Shown: positions 12,083 through 25,094, counted from the first letter of the stretch. The stretch is 64,000 nucleotides of DNA from Corylus avellana (GCF_901000735.1 NC_081543.1:18256457-18320456), one strand, 5' to 3'. Program-made: numbers and translations. The notes: generated from the letters alone by a model not told the origin.

Positions 12083-12228
12083 CATCGTGATTAAATAGGT
12101 CAACCAAAGAGCACTCTGTTGTGGTCAAATAGTATATCCCATTTACATTATCTCATGATGAGTACTAGAAAGGATATACTATTTGACCACAACAGAGTGC
12201 TCTTTGGTTGACCTATTTAATCACGATG
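12083..12228. repeat. Perfect 57-bp inverted repeat (hairpin)
   Basis: Arm 12083-12139 and arm 12172-12228 are exact reverse complements over 57 bp, with a 32-base loop. TA repeats outside both arms extend the pairing after one mismatch. There is no ORF. Complete identity of the arms means the palindrome is recent or is kept identical. It could be a young MITE, a hairpin-siRNA source or a proto-MIRNA; the sequence does not decide between these. Confidence 0.95.
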
Positions 12229-12625
12229 CATATATATATATATATATGGTTGTGTAAGTCTACTAAGGTAACAATAATTAACACATAACAACTAGTTTTA
12301 TTCAATAATACATGCACCTCCAAGTTCCAACACAACTTCTGTCTTTCACTAAATAAAATTACTATATATATGATGATATACACACAACATGCAAGTTTTG
12401 TCCCGACAAAATGAGTTGAGATTACTTAAAAGATCACATAGTGTACAAGTGTTCGAAGAAGCTGCTAGCTAGGCATCTTTTCATTTCTTGATTAGATTGG
12501 CATCAATAGAATATTCTTAGACGTGCAATAAAATGAATTTTTCAAATATGAATATATATTCTTTTTTTTTTTTTTTTTTTTTTGAACGTGTAAGCTGTAA
12601 TAAGTGCTTTAAGAGAGTGACTGCT

Positions 12626-12902
12626 TGTTAAATTATCAGGTGTCCCAAAAGTTTAAACTGATAGAAAGAGGTAAATTTAATCACTTAATCAACACTTTAA
12701 CACTCCCACTCACGTATGAGCTCAAACTCCATTTGAATAGGTGATGTCCACGTGAAATATTTAATCTAAATGGGAGTGATTTGACAGAGTCAATGTTCGA
12801 TCCCAAAACCTTTGGCTCTGATACCATATTAAATTATCACTTATCCCAAGAGCTTAAAATAATAGGAAGAGATAAATTCAATCACTTAATCAACACTTTA
12901 AG
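12626..12902 (-). mobile_element. TRIM (miniature LTR retrotransposon)
   Basis: Two direct repeats of about 76 bp (12626-12702 and 12827-12902) share AATTATC...TCACTTAATCAACACTTTAA. Next to the right repeat, 12814-12826 is the reverse complement of TGGTATCAGAGCC, a tRNA-Met primer site, so the element points to the minus strand. The interior is only 124 bp and noncoding. The left copy begins TG and ends CA; the right copy has lost both. Confidence 0.8.
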
Positions 12903-13259
12903 CGCTTTGCACTAGTCATGAATTTGCTCGGGTTTTTTGTCATGTACTTAAAAAGAAACACGTGGCATGCAAAATAGTGTTTGCTAATGTATAAATGTGT
13001 CGTGTGATATTGTAGTAGCCTCCTGACGATGCGTAAGAATCTTGCAATCCACTTGGTCCAGTTAAGTCGGAGTAAGTAGCATAGCATTCGATCGTTAAAG
13101 CCTAAATCAAGCAGTCCTGTCACGGATGGCTCCAAAATGTATGCTTTTTGGAGAAAGGAGCTTCCTCCAATTGGATGATACCTTTTCTTCAAATATGGAT
13201 GGCTTCTCACTTTAGATAAATATACTCTCACTAGACACTAATTAACAACAAACATGTGA

Positions 13260-14260
13260 ATCATGATCAGTTATGGTGGGTCAGTAGTTTGTTTGTTTGT
13301 TTTTTTTTTTTTTTTTTTTTTTTTTTTATCATAAAAAAAAATATCCTTTGTACGGTTGAGCAAATATTAGGGCAAGAATTTAACTTTTGTAATGAGAATT
13401 TTTAAACCTAATTAGTATAAGTTGTTTTGAGTTTCATTCATGCGTTGATAGACTGAGTCGGGTCAAGTTATAATTCAACTGGACTTAAATGAGCGCTTGC
13501 GCTTTCTAACGAGTATGTGCTATCGTAATTACGCCCTGATAAAATAGTCATTTTGATCATCCTTCTTCTGCCTCTTTAAAATAGCCGTTTTGGTTTTGGT
13601 GTGGCCAATTGGCAGTAACCCCTAGATCTAGCCTTTTGCAATGTAGGTTCTGTTTTGCTTGCAAAGATTCCGGTAGGCATGTCCTTTTCGGAACTCTTTG
13701 TTTGGCCTTTGATAGTAGTCCTTTGTGGCCGCATTGGTACTCTTATCGGACCGAGTCATTTATTTGACCCATTTTCACTTATTAGCTTATTTGGTTTCGT
13801 TTTGCCTTATATCTGCATTGTTATTTGGTTAGTTTTGGGTTGTTGTTTGGATTGCCGACCATTTTCATTTTTTATGGTATTGTAATTTCTTATTTCTCAT
13901 TTTCCTTTATTTGATTATAAAAAAAAATAAAAAATAAAAGTTAAATAAAATAAAAAATAAAAAATTATATATATATATATATATACGAAATATATATATA
14001 TATATATATACCTACGAAATGAATGCCCGTCACAGTCATTCATACAAATGTGGGATCCGCATATGAAAGAATCCTATATATAATAAATGAAAGTGATGTG
14101 AGATGGATCTTTTCATTTGTTAAAAAAAAAAATTTCCCCATCCTAATAGCATAAAAGTATATATGTCCTTTCGTTTTTTTTCAAATCTAGTGTCAAATGT
14201 TAGAATAAAAATTAAAAAAAAAAATTAAAAAAAAAAAAAAAAAAAAAAACCCCGTGTCAA
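13260..14260. repeat. Low-complexity stretch and possible LINE 3' tail
   Basis: Long T run at 13301-13327, TA repeats at 13971-14010 and A runs near 14220-14250. 13600-13920 is T-rich, less simple, and ends in an A-rich tail (ATTATAAAAAAAAATAAAAA), which would fit a LINE 3' end. That reading rests on texture alone. Confidence 0.35.
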
Positions 14261-16349
14261 AAGTCAAAGATTTTGTCCCCTACAAATGAACTCTGCTATG
14301 TTGACGAAAACATAAAAGGTTAGAAGTGTACATGTGGCCCAATATTAACTATTCACATTTATAGCTATCGGATATCTACTATTTACTATCTACATATGTT
14401 AATGTTTTTAGCAAAAAATACTTTATAAAATAATATTTACATAGGACTAGAAGAACACTAAGAAAGCACCTAAGATTTTCCTTTTAAAATTAACTGCATA
14501 TGCATATCCTTAATACATAATTATATTTTTCATATATATTATATTTATAGAATTCACCAAAACGATATCATGTTAGTGCTTAATACCAAAATGATGTTTT
14601 GGATAAGTATAGGTTGTGTTTACACTGTTTTCAAAAGTAATGTGAAATCAATATATTTTCAAAACATTATGACTTAAAAAAAACAAAAATTAAAACAAGC
14701 CCAAAACACTAAAAATCGGCTCAAATTATTTTTAAAATCGTTTAAAATGGGCCATAATCGAGACCTACAGAAAGCCAAAAAGAATAAAATAGGCACAAAA
14801 ACCCCATTACCTAATATGCAGATAGCCATAATAATTATATTTAATAACCGCAATAATCGTGTAGATTCGGATATCTAAAAGGGATATATATCCTCATTTT
14901 GCATATGCGGCTGTGAATACTACAAATAACCTGAAATGCGCCAAAGTTTTAGGATGCATTGAAAAAACATTGTAACGATGGTTTACTAAACGACGACAAA
15001 TAGATAAATAAACACAACTAATTTACCAGCTTTTTTATTTATGATTCACTCACACCTAGTGAAAAGAGAAATAATAAAAATCATTATCTCAACCATCTCC
15101 GTATAGTGAATCAGTGAATATACTATTAAATTTTTGTAGGACCTACATGAGTCTACAAACTCAATAGAAGATCTATTAAATTTGCAAAAGGAGATGGTTA
15201 AGAGAATTCTAGTGGAAACGTTGAGAGCATATTTTCGCATCGCAAATGCCAGTAAAACAAACATAAAAACCATAATTCTCCCTTTTCTTTAGAAATGGTA
15301 AAAGTAAATAAATTGAAAAATATTTTAAATGAAATAGTAAAAATTAAAAATTAAAATGTTGTGTTCATATAATTACTCTAAAAAAAATAATAATAATAAA
15401 TAAATGCTAACGAACTTCTTTTTCCATGCAACTGCAGCTTTTATCCTTAAGCGTGTGTCATGAGAGTCAACGCCGGTCTAAATAAGGGGGGTCAAACAAA
15501 GGGGGCCACTACACCAAAAGCCGACAATAGAATACAATGGGCCCACAAATTGAAGCCCATTTATCTTCTAATAATGATCCATATATCATCACTCGCGTCC
15601 TACTTTTGTCTATATCATTCTACATTATACAACTATTTAACATAATTTAACAAAGTCTCATTTTGAACACCAAAAAAATTAATTAATTAATTAATTAAAT
15701 AAATAAAGTCGCATTTTGGTAACAATACGTGGGAAAAGAAAATGAAAGTGAAAAGGTAAAACAAATAAAGAAGCTTACTAGATTTTAAGGCCTTGTGGGA
15801 TCAAATTTAGAACTCAAAACAAGATGACCAGAATTAGTGTGAGCAGAGGCCAAATCACAGCAAACGTAAAATATTATTGTGAAAGAGAGAAAAATAGTAA
15901 TTTTAAAAATTACTCGTGTGTCCTTCTAAGAATGGGGTGATTTTTAAAATTATTATTTTATCAGTAATTTTAGAAGCCACTTTATTCTTAGAGTGACACA
16001 ATAATGACTTTTAACATTACTCAAAAGAAAAATAGATGCTTAGCTTTTCATTTAGAGGTGTAAATGAGGCTCCTCAAGTGAAAATGGGGGTTCATCTTGT
16101 AGGTTTTGACTTTTTCAAAAGAAAAATAGAAAATCAAATTTTGGGGAATTTTTCCATTAATTGTTTTACTCATTTTTTTTTTCAAGAATCAAATTATTAA
16201 AGTACAAAATAAAAGATGATAAAACTAGAAAAAAAAAAATTGTTTTGTTAACTTTTTGAAAAGTATTTTATGTTTTCAAAAAGAAAAAAAAAACAAAACA
16301 AAAACAAAAACAAAAAGGTGTGGAGACTGACTAATATAAAAATAAATTT

Positions 16350-16380
<31 letters not shown>

Positions 16381-16399
16381 GAAAGATAGAAAGAAAGAA
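14261..16399. other. Gene-free AT-rich stretch
   Basis: No supported coding region or RNA gene. It holds short AT-rich simple repeats such as the AATT units at 15677-15700 and an A-rich tract at 16355-16383. Confidence 0.6.
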
Positions 16400-16630
16400 A
16401 GGGACTGTGCGGCCACCCTTAAGTTGTTGGGATGGCCGTGTGGCCATCCATGTCCAGCTCAAATGGTCACATTGCCATCTTTGATAAGGACAGAAATAGT
16501 TGCGCTACCACCCTTAAACTATCATGGGGCGGCTACATGGCTACACATCTCCGCTGTTAATGATGATTTTACGACTATTTCTCTCTTTTCCTCTTTCTTT
16601 AGTTTTTAGTAATAATAAATTAGTCTTTGC

Positions 16631-16997
16631 TAGGGGTGAAAAGGCGGGTGGTTATTAACCGCTTGCTAACTGTACCAATCGCTAATCGCTTTTGAAGATG
16701 GTTAAGAAAAATTAGTAACCGCCTAGGCGGTTACGGTTAGTAGTTTTAGGTTTTGGAAAAATAGCTAAAAATGTGTATATATATATAATCTAGAAACAAT
16801 GTTGAATATAGTAGGGTATTATCGTATTACCATAAAATGACGTTGTTTTGATTTTTTTTAGTGTAATTTTTGAAATTTTGAATTTTTTTTTTTTTGGGAA
16901 AAAAAAAAGTAGTTAGCAGATTATACTAACCACCTAAGCGGTTACGATTAGCGGTTTTAGCCAATAACCACTAACCATAACCGCCTTTTTACACCTA
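16631..16997. mobile_element. hAT-type MITE, 8-bp TSD
   Basis: Ends TAGGGGTGAAAAGGCGG and CCGCCTTTTTACACCTA are inverted repeats of the hAT form. The flanks GTCTTTGC and GTCTTTAT match at 6 of 8 positions, as expected of an old 8-bp duplication. Subterminal units around GCGGTTA / TAACCGC repeat on both strands, candidate transposase-binding sites. Confidence 0.8.
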
Positions 16998-17144
16998 GTC
17001 TTTATTCTTGTGTTTCTAAAAGTGTGTTATGTTTTATTTGAGAAAAAGTGTTTTGTGTTCTGAAAAGTAAATTATTTATATTGTGTTTGAATTTTCAAAT
17101 AGTAGAAACTCTACTATTAATGTTACGTTAACATTGCTCCACCA

Positions 17145-17250
17145 ATAAGACTCGGATCCTATCCGGTCCTCTTTAACATAGGGGCAAAATTGTCAATTTA
17201 TATTTTTGAACAATTTTGTCTCTATGTTAACAACGACCGGATCCTCTCCG
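17145..17250. mobile_element. Small foldback element
   Basis: TCCGGTCCTCTTTAACATAG with GGGGCAAAATTGT is followed, after about 12 bases, by its imperfect complement ACAATTTTGTCTCTATGTTAA with CGACCGGATC. Stem about 45 bp with several mismatches. Noncoding; family unknown. Confidence 0.65.
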
Positions 17251-18149
17251 GTCTAAACCAATCCATTTGGACTAGAGAGATCCAAATTCCAACCAACATG
17301 CATTTGAGGAAAGGACCACTACTCCACATAATTTTGTAGGTTTGAAGTTTTTGAATAATAGAATGGGATTTTCTCAAGTAGAAAACCAAATAAAATTCTC
17401 AAAAATATTTCTAGTAGTTTTGTTTTGTTTTATTTTTTGTGAAATAGCAAATGGGAAATAATTTACATTAATAAAACCAATCAAAACAGATGATATTGAA
17501 AACTGTTTATTTTCAGGACTAACTTTTGAGAAAGAATTTTCAAAAAATACATCCTTAATTATCTTAAGTCCTGTTAGATGATCATATACAAAACTAGGGT
17601 TTTGAAAACCTTAAATTACAATGTCGCTAGTTCTTAATTATGTACAAATTAAGTTGTTTCAGAAATGGAACCAAAAAGACCATGGTCTTTTTGACATGTT
17701 GATCGCTAATGGTCAGCTGACTCTACCTAAAGCCTAATTAAACTATAAAATTAAAATCGATGTATGATTCTTACAAAGAAAGCTGTTTGAGAAGAAGGGA
17801 ATCAATCAATCATAACTAGAAACAAGTTAAATAGCATTCTCCATAAAAATTAAAAAAACATAAAATAAAATAAAAATAAAAAAAGGAGCTCTACAAGTGG
17901 TATTTGTGGAAAACCTAAGTGGGGTGGGTTCCTAGTAGGCCTTTGATGTCCATGCAAGTGCATCTATTATTGCCACTTTCCAAATTGGTTTGTTGCACAT
18001 ACTCCACCTTATGACCAGGAAAAAAATAAAAAAAATAAAATATGTTGGATTAATGTATTTTAGAGGGTTTTTTTTTTTAAAAAAAAAAAAACAAAAAATT
18101 AATTATTTTTTTAATATTTGATTTGAAAGTATTATGATGTGACATAAAA

Positions 18150-18520
18150 ATACCATTTGGCCATTTGGGGGTTGTCAAAACCACCACCTGGCCAAACAAG
18201 AGTGGCTGAACCACCCCCAAGCCTTTGAGGGTTGTTTCGGCCAACCTTATTGGACCATTTGAGGGTGGATGAACAAGCCCTATTGTCCTTTGGGGGTTGG
18301 TTAGAAGCCATTTGAGAGTGGTTCAGCTACTCCTTAGCTTATGAAGAGGGTGGCCAAAACCACTTTTTGGCCAAACAGAGGTGGTCCAGCCACCCCCCAC
18401 GACCATTGGGAATTGGCCACCTCTATTTGGCCATCTAGAGAGTGGCAGAACCACCTCGTTTGGCCACCTCATGGCTGGCCATGGTGGTGGCTCCAGCACC
18501 CTCTTTGCCAAAGGGATGAC
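18150..18520. repeat. GGGTGGTT / AACCACCC repeat block
   Basis: Same family of units as at 8393-8530, here more diverged: GCCATTTGGGGGTTG, AACCACCCCCAAGCC and similar alternate on both strands. Open frames on either strand here are by-products of the GC-rich repeat. Probably the inner part of a Mutator-like non-autonomous element; ends not identified. Confidence 0.5.
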
Positions 18521-18748
18521 TTGAGATTTTTTTTTTCTTTTTTTTTTTTTTAAAAAAAAAATTGAGTGACTTGAGTTGATATATCATAATCTTATCTGAT
18601 GGAATTAATGCTCAATCCCATCATGAACTATTGAAGTAGGGTTTATAAGTCAAAATGTATTATAGTTTAAATATTTTGTGTGATAATCTCATTAACATGC
18701 TTAAACCATATTCAATATAACTTAAGGACTAGATATACATAGATGTCG

Positions 18749-18764
18749 AGCGCGCGCGCGCGCG

Positions 18765-18799
<35 letters not shown>
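18749..18799. repeat. Compound (CG)n(CA)n(TA)n microsatellite
   Basis: GAGCGCGCGCGCGCGCG passes into CACACACACACA and then TATATATATATA. The alternating purine-pyrimidine run of about 50 bp is prone to Z-DNA in the CG/CA part and to unwinding in the TA part. Confidence 0.95.
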
Positions 18800-18956
18800 G
18801 CTCAATGTGCTACTTTATCTTAGAAAATGAAAATGAAAATGCCTCACAATCAAATTGGGTTTTAGGTACTATCTCTAATAGAGGCAAGGGGACGCTCATA
18901 AATTTGAAGTGATCCAACAAGCGCTTCAATCCTAATTAAATCAGCGTTTATTTTTA

Positions 18957-19130
18957 TTAATTCAAAGTGGGGGAAGGGAAAAAGGAAAATTACAAGAAAC
19001 ATAAAGAACGTAACAAAGGCAACAGAGCCTTCTTAAGAACAGTCGAGAATGGGTAAAATGAAGACACAGCCCATTAAGAGAACTTAAACGGCCAAAAGAG
19101 GCAAATTAGCATTTTCTTTAATAACAATGA
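18957..19130 (-). repeat. Dispersed repeat, copy 1
   Basis: Resembles 30090-30230: both have GGGAA...AATTACAA, ACAGAGC, GAACAGTCGAGAATG/GAATAGTCGAGAATG, CAGCCCAT and GAACT. On the minus strand it would read into an A-rich end, perhaps a retroelement 3' region. Family not recognised. Confidence 0.5.
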
Positions 19131-21796
19131 CATTGGACCTGAACCTTTCGGTAGAGACCTCATAACTTTTCTAATAACAGGAATCCTCTCTCATAGATTG
19201 AAACTAGCTAGAGTTCACTATATCATTCAATTTAGTATAAAACTCATCAAAGGACTCATCTTTTTTTTTTCATTTTAATCTCTTCAAACCTATAAGTTAG
19301 CATCTGAGTTTCAATTTTTTTTTTTTTTTTTTTGTACAGTTTTTTTACATTCATGTGTTACTTCTAGAATGTTCCATGCTTCCTTGCCAGCTTCACGTAC
19401 ATAAATAATATATACACTCTCTGAAATTTCTCTTCAAAAACAATCATGAAACTAGCTTATAACTCCTTAATGTTCCAATTACAATCATTCAATTCATCCT
19501 TAGACCACAAATCTGTGTGCCTTGTGGGTTAGTTTGGACCAACCCTTTTCGACCTAAACCCAAAAAAGTGACGAGCACTCACTCAAATTTGTTAAATCAA
19601 AACAAAATCATCATTTTTAACTAAAAATTAATGTAGTTTTCAGAAGAAAAAAAAAACAATTGAATGCTCGAAAAACGATTTGCTTTTTAATTTGGTTCAG
19701 AAAATCAACATTTTTTTTTTGGTAGTACATGCATTTGAGCCGCAAAACGTTGTACCGAATGGGCAGTACACTAGAAGATCTATTTCATTTTCTTGTCTCA
19801 TAAATAATATTAAAAAAGAAAAAAGAGAGAACAAGATGAAGGATATATACCCCACTCTCATCCAATTATCCAAACAATTCCATGCATGTTTGCTTGTGTA
19901 TATTAATTATTCCCCCATCCCCATGTGCTTTCAAATGCAAATGTCCTTTCAAATGGGCCAACTCGAGGGCACCATTCTCCTAACTCTCTCTCTCTCTTCC
20001 ACCTTTGGACTGAAGCCTAACATTCACTGGGGTATGTGTGGTGATAATGATAATACTTTTCATCTCTTGTACACTTTCTTTTGACAAATGTATGAATAAT
20101 TTGTCAATTATACTTAAAATAACCCAAAGGGTCCCCATTCCTTTCTTGAATCTTGTAGCCTTCCATCTAGGCATGGAAACACCATATTCATTGATTAATG
20201 CTAATCCAATGAGGTGCTGTGTTTTTTGGTCGTGGCCGTTGGCAGTTTTTTTCTGGTAAAGTTGGTTGGTCTGGGAATCTAATATTTAACTTTGGGAAGT
20301 TTTTGAGTCACCACTGGTCACACTAAAAGTCCATGCTATCTTTGCTTGATTTGAGATATATATATATAAAGAAAGAGAAGGGCCAAAAAAATTCATATAT
20401 ATATTTGATTAATGTCTATCTAATGTTCAATAATCCAAGGGCATATGCTTGGGTCTCATCTCTTTACCCATACAATTTATCAAGTAATATATACATAAAA
20501 GGGTTTTATTATATTGTGATTCACCCAATGTTTCATGATCTTCCACTTCTTGTGGGCACGTGCTTTCATTATTTATGTAGCACATTTTTCCCACGGCACG
20601 CTATTATAATTAGCTGTTTGGATCGCTAGTGAGAAGATTTTTTTTGAGATTTTATCTGTTCAAACATGTTGTATATTGCCGGAACACTTGATTGGGCAAA
20701 TGAATTTTATATGGTCATCTCATATTTACTAACTAAATTGCTTACAACTCAAGTAAACAAGTGCATCGGATCTCAAATCAACACAATTTGAATAGACAAA
20801 TCAACCAAATCTCAATGGATTGATTGGTGCTTGGACTAAATTTGCTTGAACAATACCCATAACCAACCGGGGCATTGGGGTATATATCTTTGGACTTGTG
20901 CAGATGTTCCATCATAAGATGCGAAAATAATATTCCATCACAACATGCATCCACATGGTCTTTCCATAATGCCTACCAGTTGCATCCAAATTATTTCACA
21001 GACAAGTGGGTAACCTAATCGTTGTTTAGAAGCGGTCCGAAACACATAGATATGTTTGTTAATCTGTTCTCTGGGGTGGTTGTTATTTTTTGTTTTAAAA
21101 TGTAGTAAAACATGACATAAAAATAAAACTAGTTTCGAATGTTTTGCATTTTTAAATTGTTTATTAATTTTTTTTTTTTTTTGAAAAAAAAAAAAAAATG
21201 AAGGCTAAATTCCTTAATGCAATGTTGGAGCAGAGCACATGTTGATATAGTCTTGTGGGAACGGGAAAGTGGACAAAAAGAATAGGTGGGGGAGAGAGGG
21301 TGGAAAATGTGTGTTTATCATCAACAAGTTTTGACCCATGTCGAGTGCAATCAATAAACCTGCCGACTTTACCTATTTTGCGCATTTGTTAAATTAATCA
21401 CGTAATTAGTTAATTTGACAATAATAAATGTTAGAATATTTGATATTATTTTAAGGGTACAGGTACGTTTAGAATTGCAATTTTACAAGAATAATCTGGG
21501 TTTAGAATTGTGAGGTTCACTATTGACTCATGTGGGGTCTACATAAGTTCATAAAATGGCTGATTTATAAGATGCGATGTAAAAATTATTGACACTAATC
21601 ATTTCTCCCTCCAAATTATAGGGGATCCTAATCGTCGCGTAGAAAAAATAAAAGGTGGATATTGTTTTTAGTAAAAACATAATAATTGTAGTTCTTTCCC
21701 GAAAAAATAACTTGCCAAAATAGCTTAGCCAAAAAACTTGGAAACCTCCTCACTAAATTCAATCCATGGTCGGCCACCCTTAATGGAGTTTCCTAA
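19131..21796. other. Gene-free stretch
   Basis: No gene. The longest frames (19680-20084 plus; 20333-20629 plus) show no domain, no compositional bias toward coding and no orthologue I know. T tracts lie at 19314-19333 and 21168-21182. Confidence 0.6.
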
Positions 21797-22032
21797 AAGA
21801 GAAGTTTGACAAATCATTTCTTAGTAATGTTAGACTTCTCTAGAGAAATATTGATATTTTATTAACCAAAAATTGATGTAGCGTTTTCTCTTCAATCAAA
21901 ACTCATTTCTAAATAAGAGAAGTTTGACAAATCATTTCTTAGTAATGTTAGACTTCTCTAGAGAAATATTGATATTTTATTAACCAAAAATTGATGTGGC
22001 GTTTTCTCTTCAATCAAAACTCATTTCTAAAT
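21797..22032. repeat. Tandem duplication, 2 x 118 bp
   Basis: Two adjacent copies starting GAGAAGTTTGACAAATC and ending near CTCATTTCTAAA differ at one base (TGTAGCG versus TGTGGCG). Noncoding and recent. Confidence 0.9.
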
Positions 22033-22896
22033 ATTATTATATATATATATATATGTCCACACAAGAGGAGAATATGTGGGATTTGAACTAGTGACATCCA
22101 CTTCATGAAGCATGATCCCCAGTCGATTGAACTACATCTTGGAGACAATATTTATTCGATATATATATCATTACTCAATGGACAAACATTTCCTTCAAAC
22201 TATTTTGAAAAAAATAATGTTCAACCCACTTTAATGAATATCAAGTGTTTTTTAACATATTTTGGTCCCTCAAAAACCAATGTTTGAATTCCTAAGTTAA
22301 TAGAAGGAGGTTAATAACAGTTAAGAATGTTAAAAAAATAGGTACCTCATTTGTGAAAAAAATTTATCTCCTCACTTCAATCATCTCCATATACACACCC
22401 CTTCTCTCAAAAATCAAAAGCTTAGACAAGACAAATTTGACAACATAATAAAATATTCCAAAAAATTCGATAACCTTTCCTTAAAAACTCAAAATCATTA
22501 TGAAAATTCCCCACCCACTCTAGTTTAGTCTTTAAAAACACCCCATTAGTCTTCAATTGCTGTAGCCAAAAAGCGAAAGCAAGTCCACTGTTCTTGCGTT
22601 CCAACCAAAATCCATGCCCTCTAATATTATTTTATTTTATTTTCCTATTGATTTTCTATTTCAACTAACCTGTATATTTTGTTTAAATTATGTTCATTTA
22701 AAATAACTAATTTTATATATGAGAATTTTGAGGCAAATATATATAGATATAATAAAAACTTCACTTACATCTTTGAAAGTAAAAGTAGTTTTATAATCAT
22801 AATCTCGGAGTTTTTAAAATTTTACAATGTTGATATCTCATGTTCCGGTTCCTTTAATTTTACTGTTCTTTTTTGTTTTTTTTGTTAAAATGTCCT

Positions 22897-22933
<37 letters not shown>

Positions 22934-23389
22934 GTGAAAATTAATATAAAAAAAATGCCTTGGACTCACCCATGACTTGGCCATGGGTCAGTTGAAAAAG
23001 GCTGAAACATGGGGTTTTCAGCCAAGGGAAAATTCCTCCCTTTACCCAAAATCCCTAGGAACAAAATACTTTGGTTTGTGTGAAATTTTGACAACGAAAG
23101 TGCAGAATTTATATTTGTTGATTGTTTTTCAAAATAATGTTGTTCTTGGAATTTTTGCAAAGAATTGAGTTTTGATCTGTTTTTAAGAAAGATTTTAACA
23201 AAAAGATATGAGTCGTACAATTGAATACGTACGTGTCTGATGTTGTAGGACCAAGTGTTAGTTGGTCCCCCTCCCCATCTACCCAAGCCAAAATCAGCAT
23301 GGCAATTGGAAATTATATAAAGTAAAATTCAAATTTATTAATTAAAAAAATAGTAGTACAAAGTTACCCGAGACAACATGTGGTGGTCA
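22033..23389. other. Gene-free AT-rich stretch
   Basis: Small frames only, none with a domain. A tract at 22904-22930. GCCATGGGTCAG near 22980 opens a 63-codon frame that I do not consider a gene. Confidence 0.55.
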
Positions 23390-23806
23390 CTGATAAGAAT
23401 ATATCATCAATGACATCAAATGTCGTTGCTGATAAGTGACAAGAACATATTAGTGACGATTTATCGGTTTAGGTTATTATTAGCGATGACATGTCGATAT
23501 AGAGGCTTAGGTTATCTTCAACACACTGTAGCACTATTAGTGACAATTTTTTTTCGTTGGTGATAATAACTTATCAGTGACGACTTTTATGTTGTCTCTG
23601 ATAATTATTCTTGACAAAACATTAATTGTGATGACTTTTAGCGACAATAGTTTGATTTTTTCATCGTTAATGACTTATTTTAACTTATCAGTGACGACTT
23701 TTATGTTGTCTCTGATAATTATTCTTGACAAAACATTAATTGTGATGACTTTTAGCGACAATAGTTTGATTTTTTCATCGTTAATGACTGATTTTCTTGT
23801 AATATA
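23390..23806. mobile_element. CACTA-like terminal region with subterminal repeats
   Basis: GTGACGAC, TTATCAGTGACGA and AGCGACAATAG units recur on both strands. The right border reads GATTTTCTTGTAA, a weak form of the CACTA end (complement TTACAAGAAAATC). Inside it, 23568-23691 is duplicated at 23692-23806 (period 124 bp), which produces an apparent 85-codon frame with an internal repeat. The other terminus and any transposase are missing. Confidence 0.55.
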
Positions 23807-23929
23807 TCATACAAACAATTCAACAAGATTCTAGAGTTCATTGTGTTTCATTGATTTAAAACTCATGATTCGCTTAATCTTAAGTAGAATCAATACTTTA
23901 TATGACTTGTGAAAATAAAACAAGTTCCT

Positions 23930-24245
23930 TGCTCATCTCTAAATTGAAGTTAAACTTTGGTATATGATAACTCGAGCCACCCCCAAACCCTTTGGTGGTG
24001 GTTTCGACCAGTACTAACTTCTTCTTTTTTCTTTTTTTATTTTTATTTTTATTTTAATTTATTTTAATTTTTTTAATTTTTTTTTTTATTTTTTGAGGGT
24101 ATTTTGGGAAACATTTGTCCCTAAAAACCCACGTGGGTCCCACATGGATCGCACGTGTAACAAATGGGTAACATTAACAATTTCAAAAACATTGTAAAAA
24201 TGAAAAAGCGGTAAACGTTAGAGGGGTAAAATTATTTTTCCCACA
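23930..24245. repeat. Mutator-like remnant
   Basis: GCCACCCCCAAACC at 23975 belongs to the GGGTGG repeat family. The right end (AACGTTAGAGGGGTAAAA, TTATTTTTCCC) resembles the right terminal repeat of the MITE at 1213-1681. The left terminal repeat is not clear. Confidence 0.4.
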
Positions 24246-24445
24246 CAAATTATAGAACTTCATTTGGAAAAATGTGTCTTGTTTCTTCATCTAGGAAACA
24301 TTTTCTCTTATGGATGTACAAGTCCATATGGAAGAAGCACCCCATTAATTCTTAAAATTGTAGTTGTTGAATGCAATATTCAAGTCTTTCTCATTAATGA
24401 AAGATTGCTAGATTGATTTAAAAAATAATAAAAAAATTTTAAAAA

Positions 24446-25094
24446 AGGAAATTTTACTTACCATTCGATAGTTTGACACTTTTGAAGTCGTACGACTCGT
24501 ACTCTTAAATTTTAAAAAGTTGTAATGTTGAATTTTCATGTTTTTAAAGTTTGAGATGTCAATCATACTATTAGGGTTTAAGGTTAAATTAGACAGTAAA
24601 CATGTTAAATGACTCTTATACCCCTATAAAACTAATAGAAACACAAAACTATTCCGAATTTAAAAAAAAAAAAAAAAAATGAAGTAAAAAGAAAAAGGTC
24701 TAAAGCCTAATCTCCAGACCGACTAACCTTGGCCATGGATCTGTGAACGTATGTCCAAGGCCGATTGTGATCTGCTAACCCACTACCAAAGTCGACCGTC
24801 GATCTACTGACCCATGACCAAAGTCAATCGTGGATTTGCTAAGCCACGACCAAGGCCAACCGTGGGTGAACCATGGCTAGTGTGAATGAATATATATATT
24901 AAAATAAAAAGGGGCGAATCTTAGGAATTTTGACATTTTTCGTTAAAATTTAGAGGAAAATTCTAACAGAGGGGTTGACGGTATAAAGCTTTAAAATATG
25001 AGAACTCGACATTGTAATTTTTTTTAAAGTTTATGGGTGATTGGAAAAGTGCCAAAATATTAGGGAGTAAGTGAAGTTTTTTTTTTTTTTTTTT
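24446..25094. mobile_element. MITE with about 90-bp diverged terminal inverted repeats
   Basis: The left end (TTTTACTTACCATTCGATAG, TTTGACACTTTT, TTGTAATGTTGAATTTTCATG) pairs with the complement of the right end (CTTCACTTACTCCCTAATAT, TTTGGCACTTTT, TTACAATGTCGAGTTCTCATA). The interior includes diverged tandem units CCAAGGCCGA / CCACGACCAAGGCC at 24720-24870. No ORF. It lies about 1.4 kb upstream of NCED. Confidence 0.75.

Noticed and set aside
19680..20084. 134-codon plus frame
   Set aside because: No recognisable domain or coding bias, surrounded by noncoding AT-rich DNA; length is within chance.
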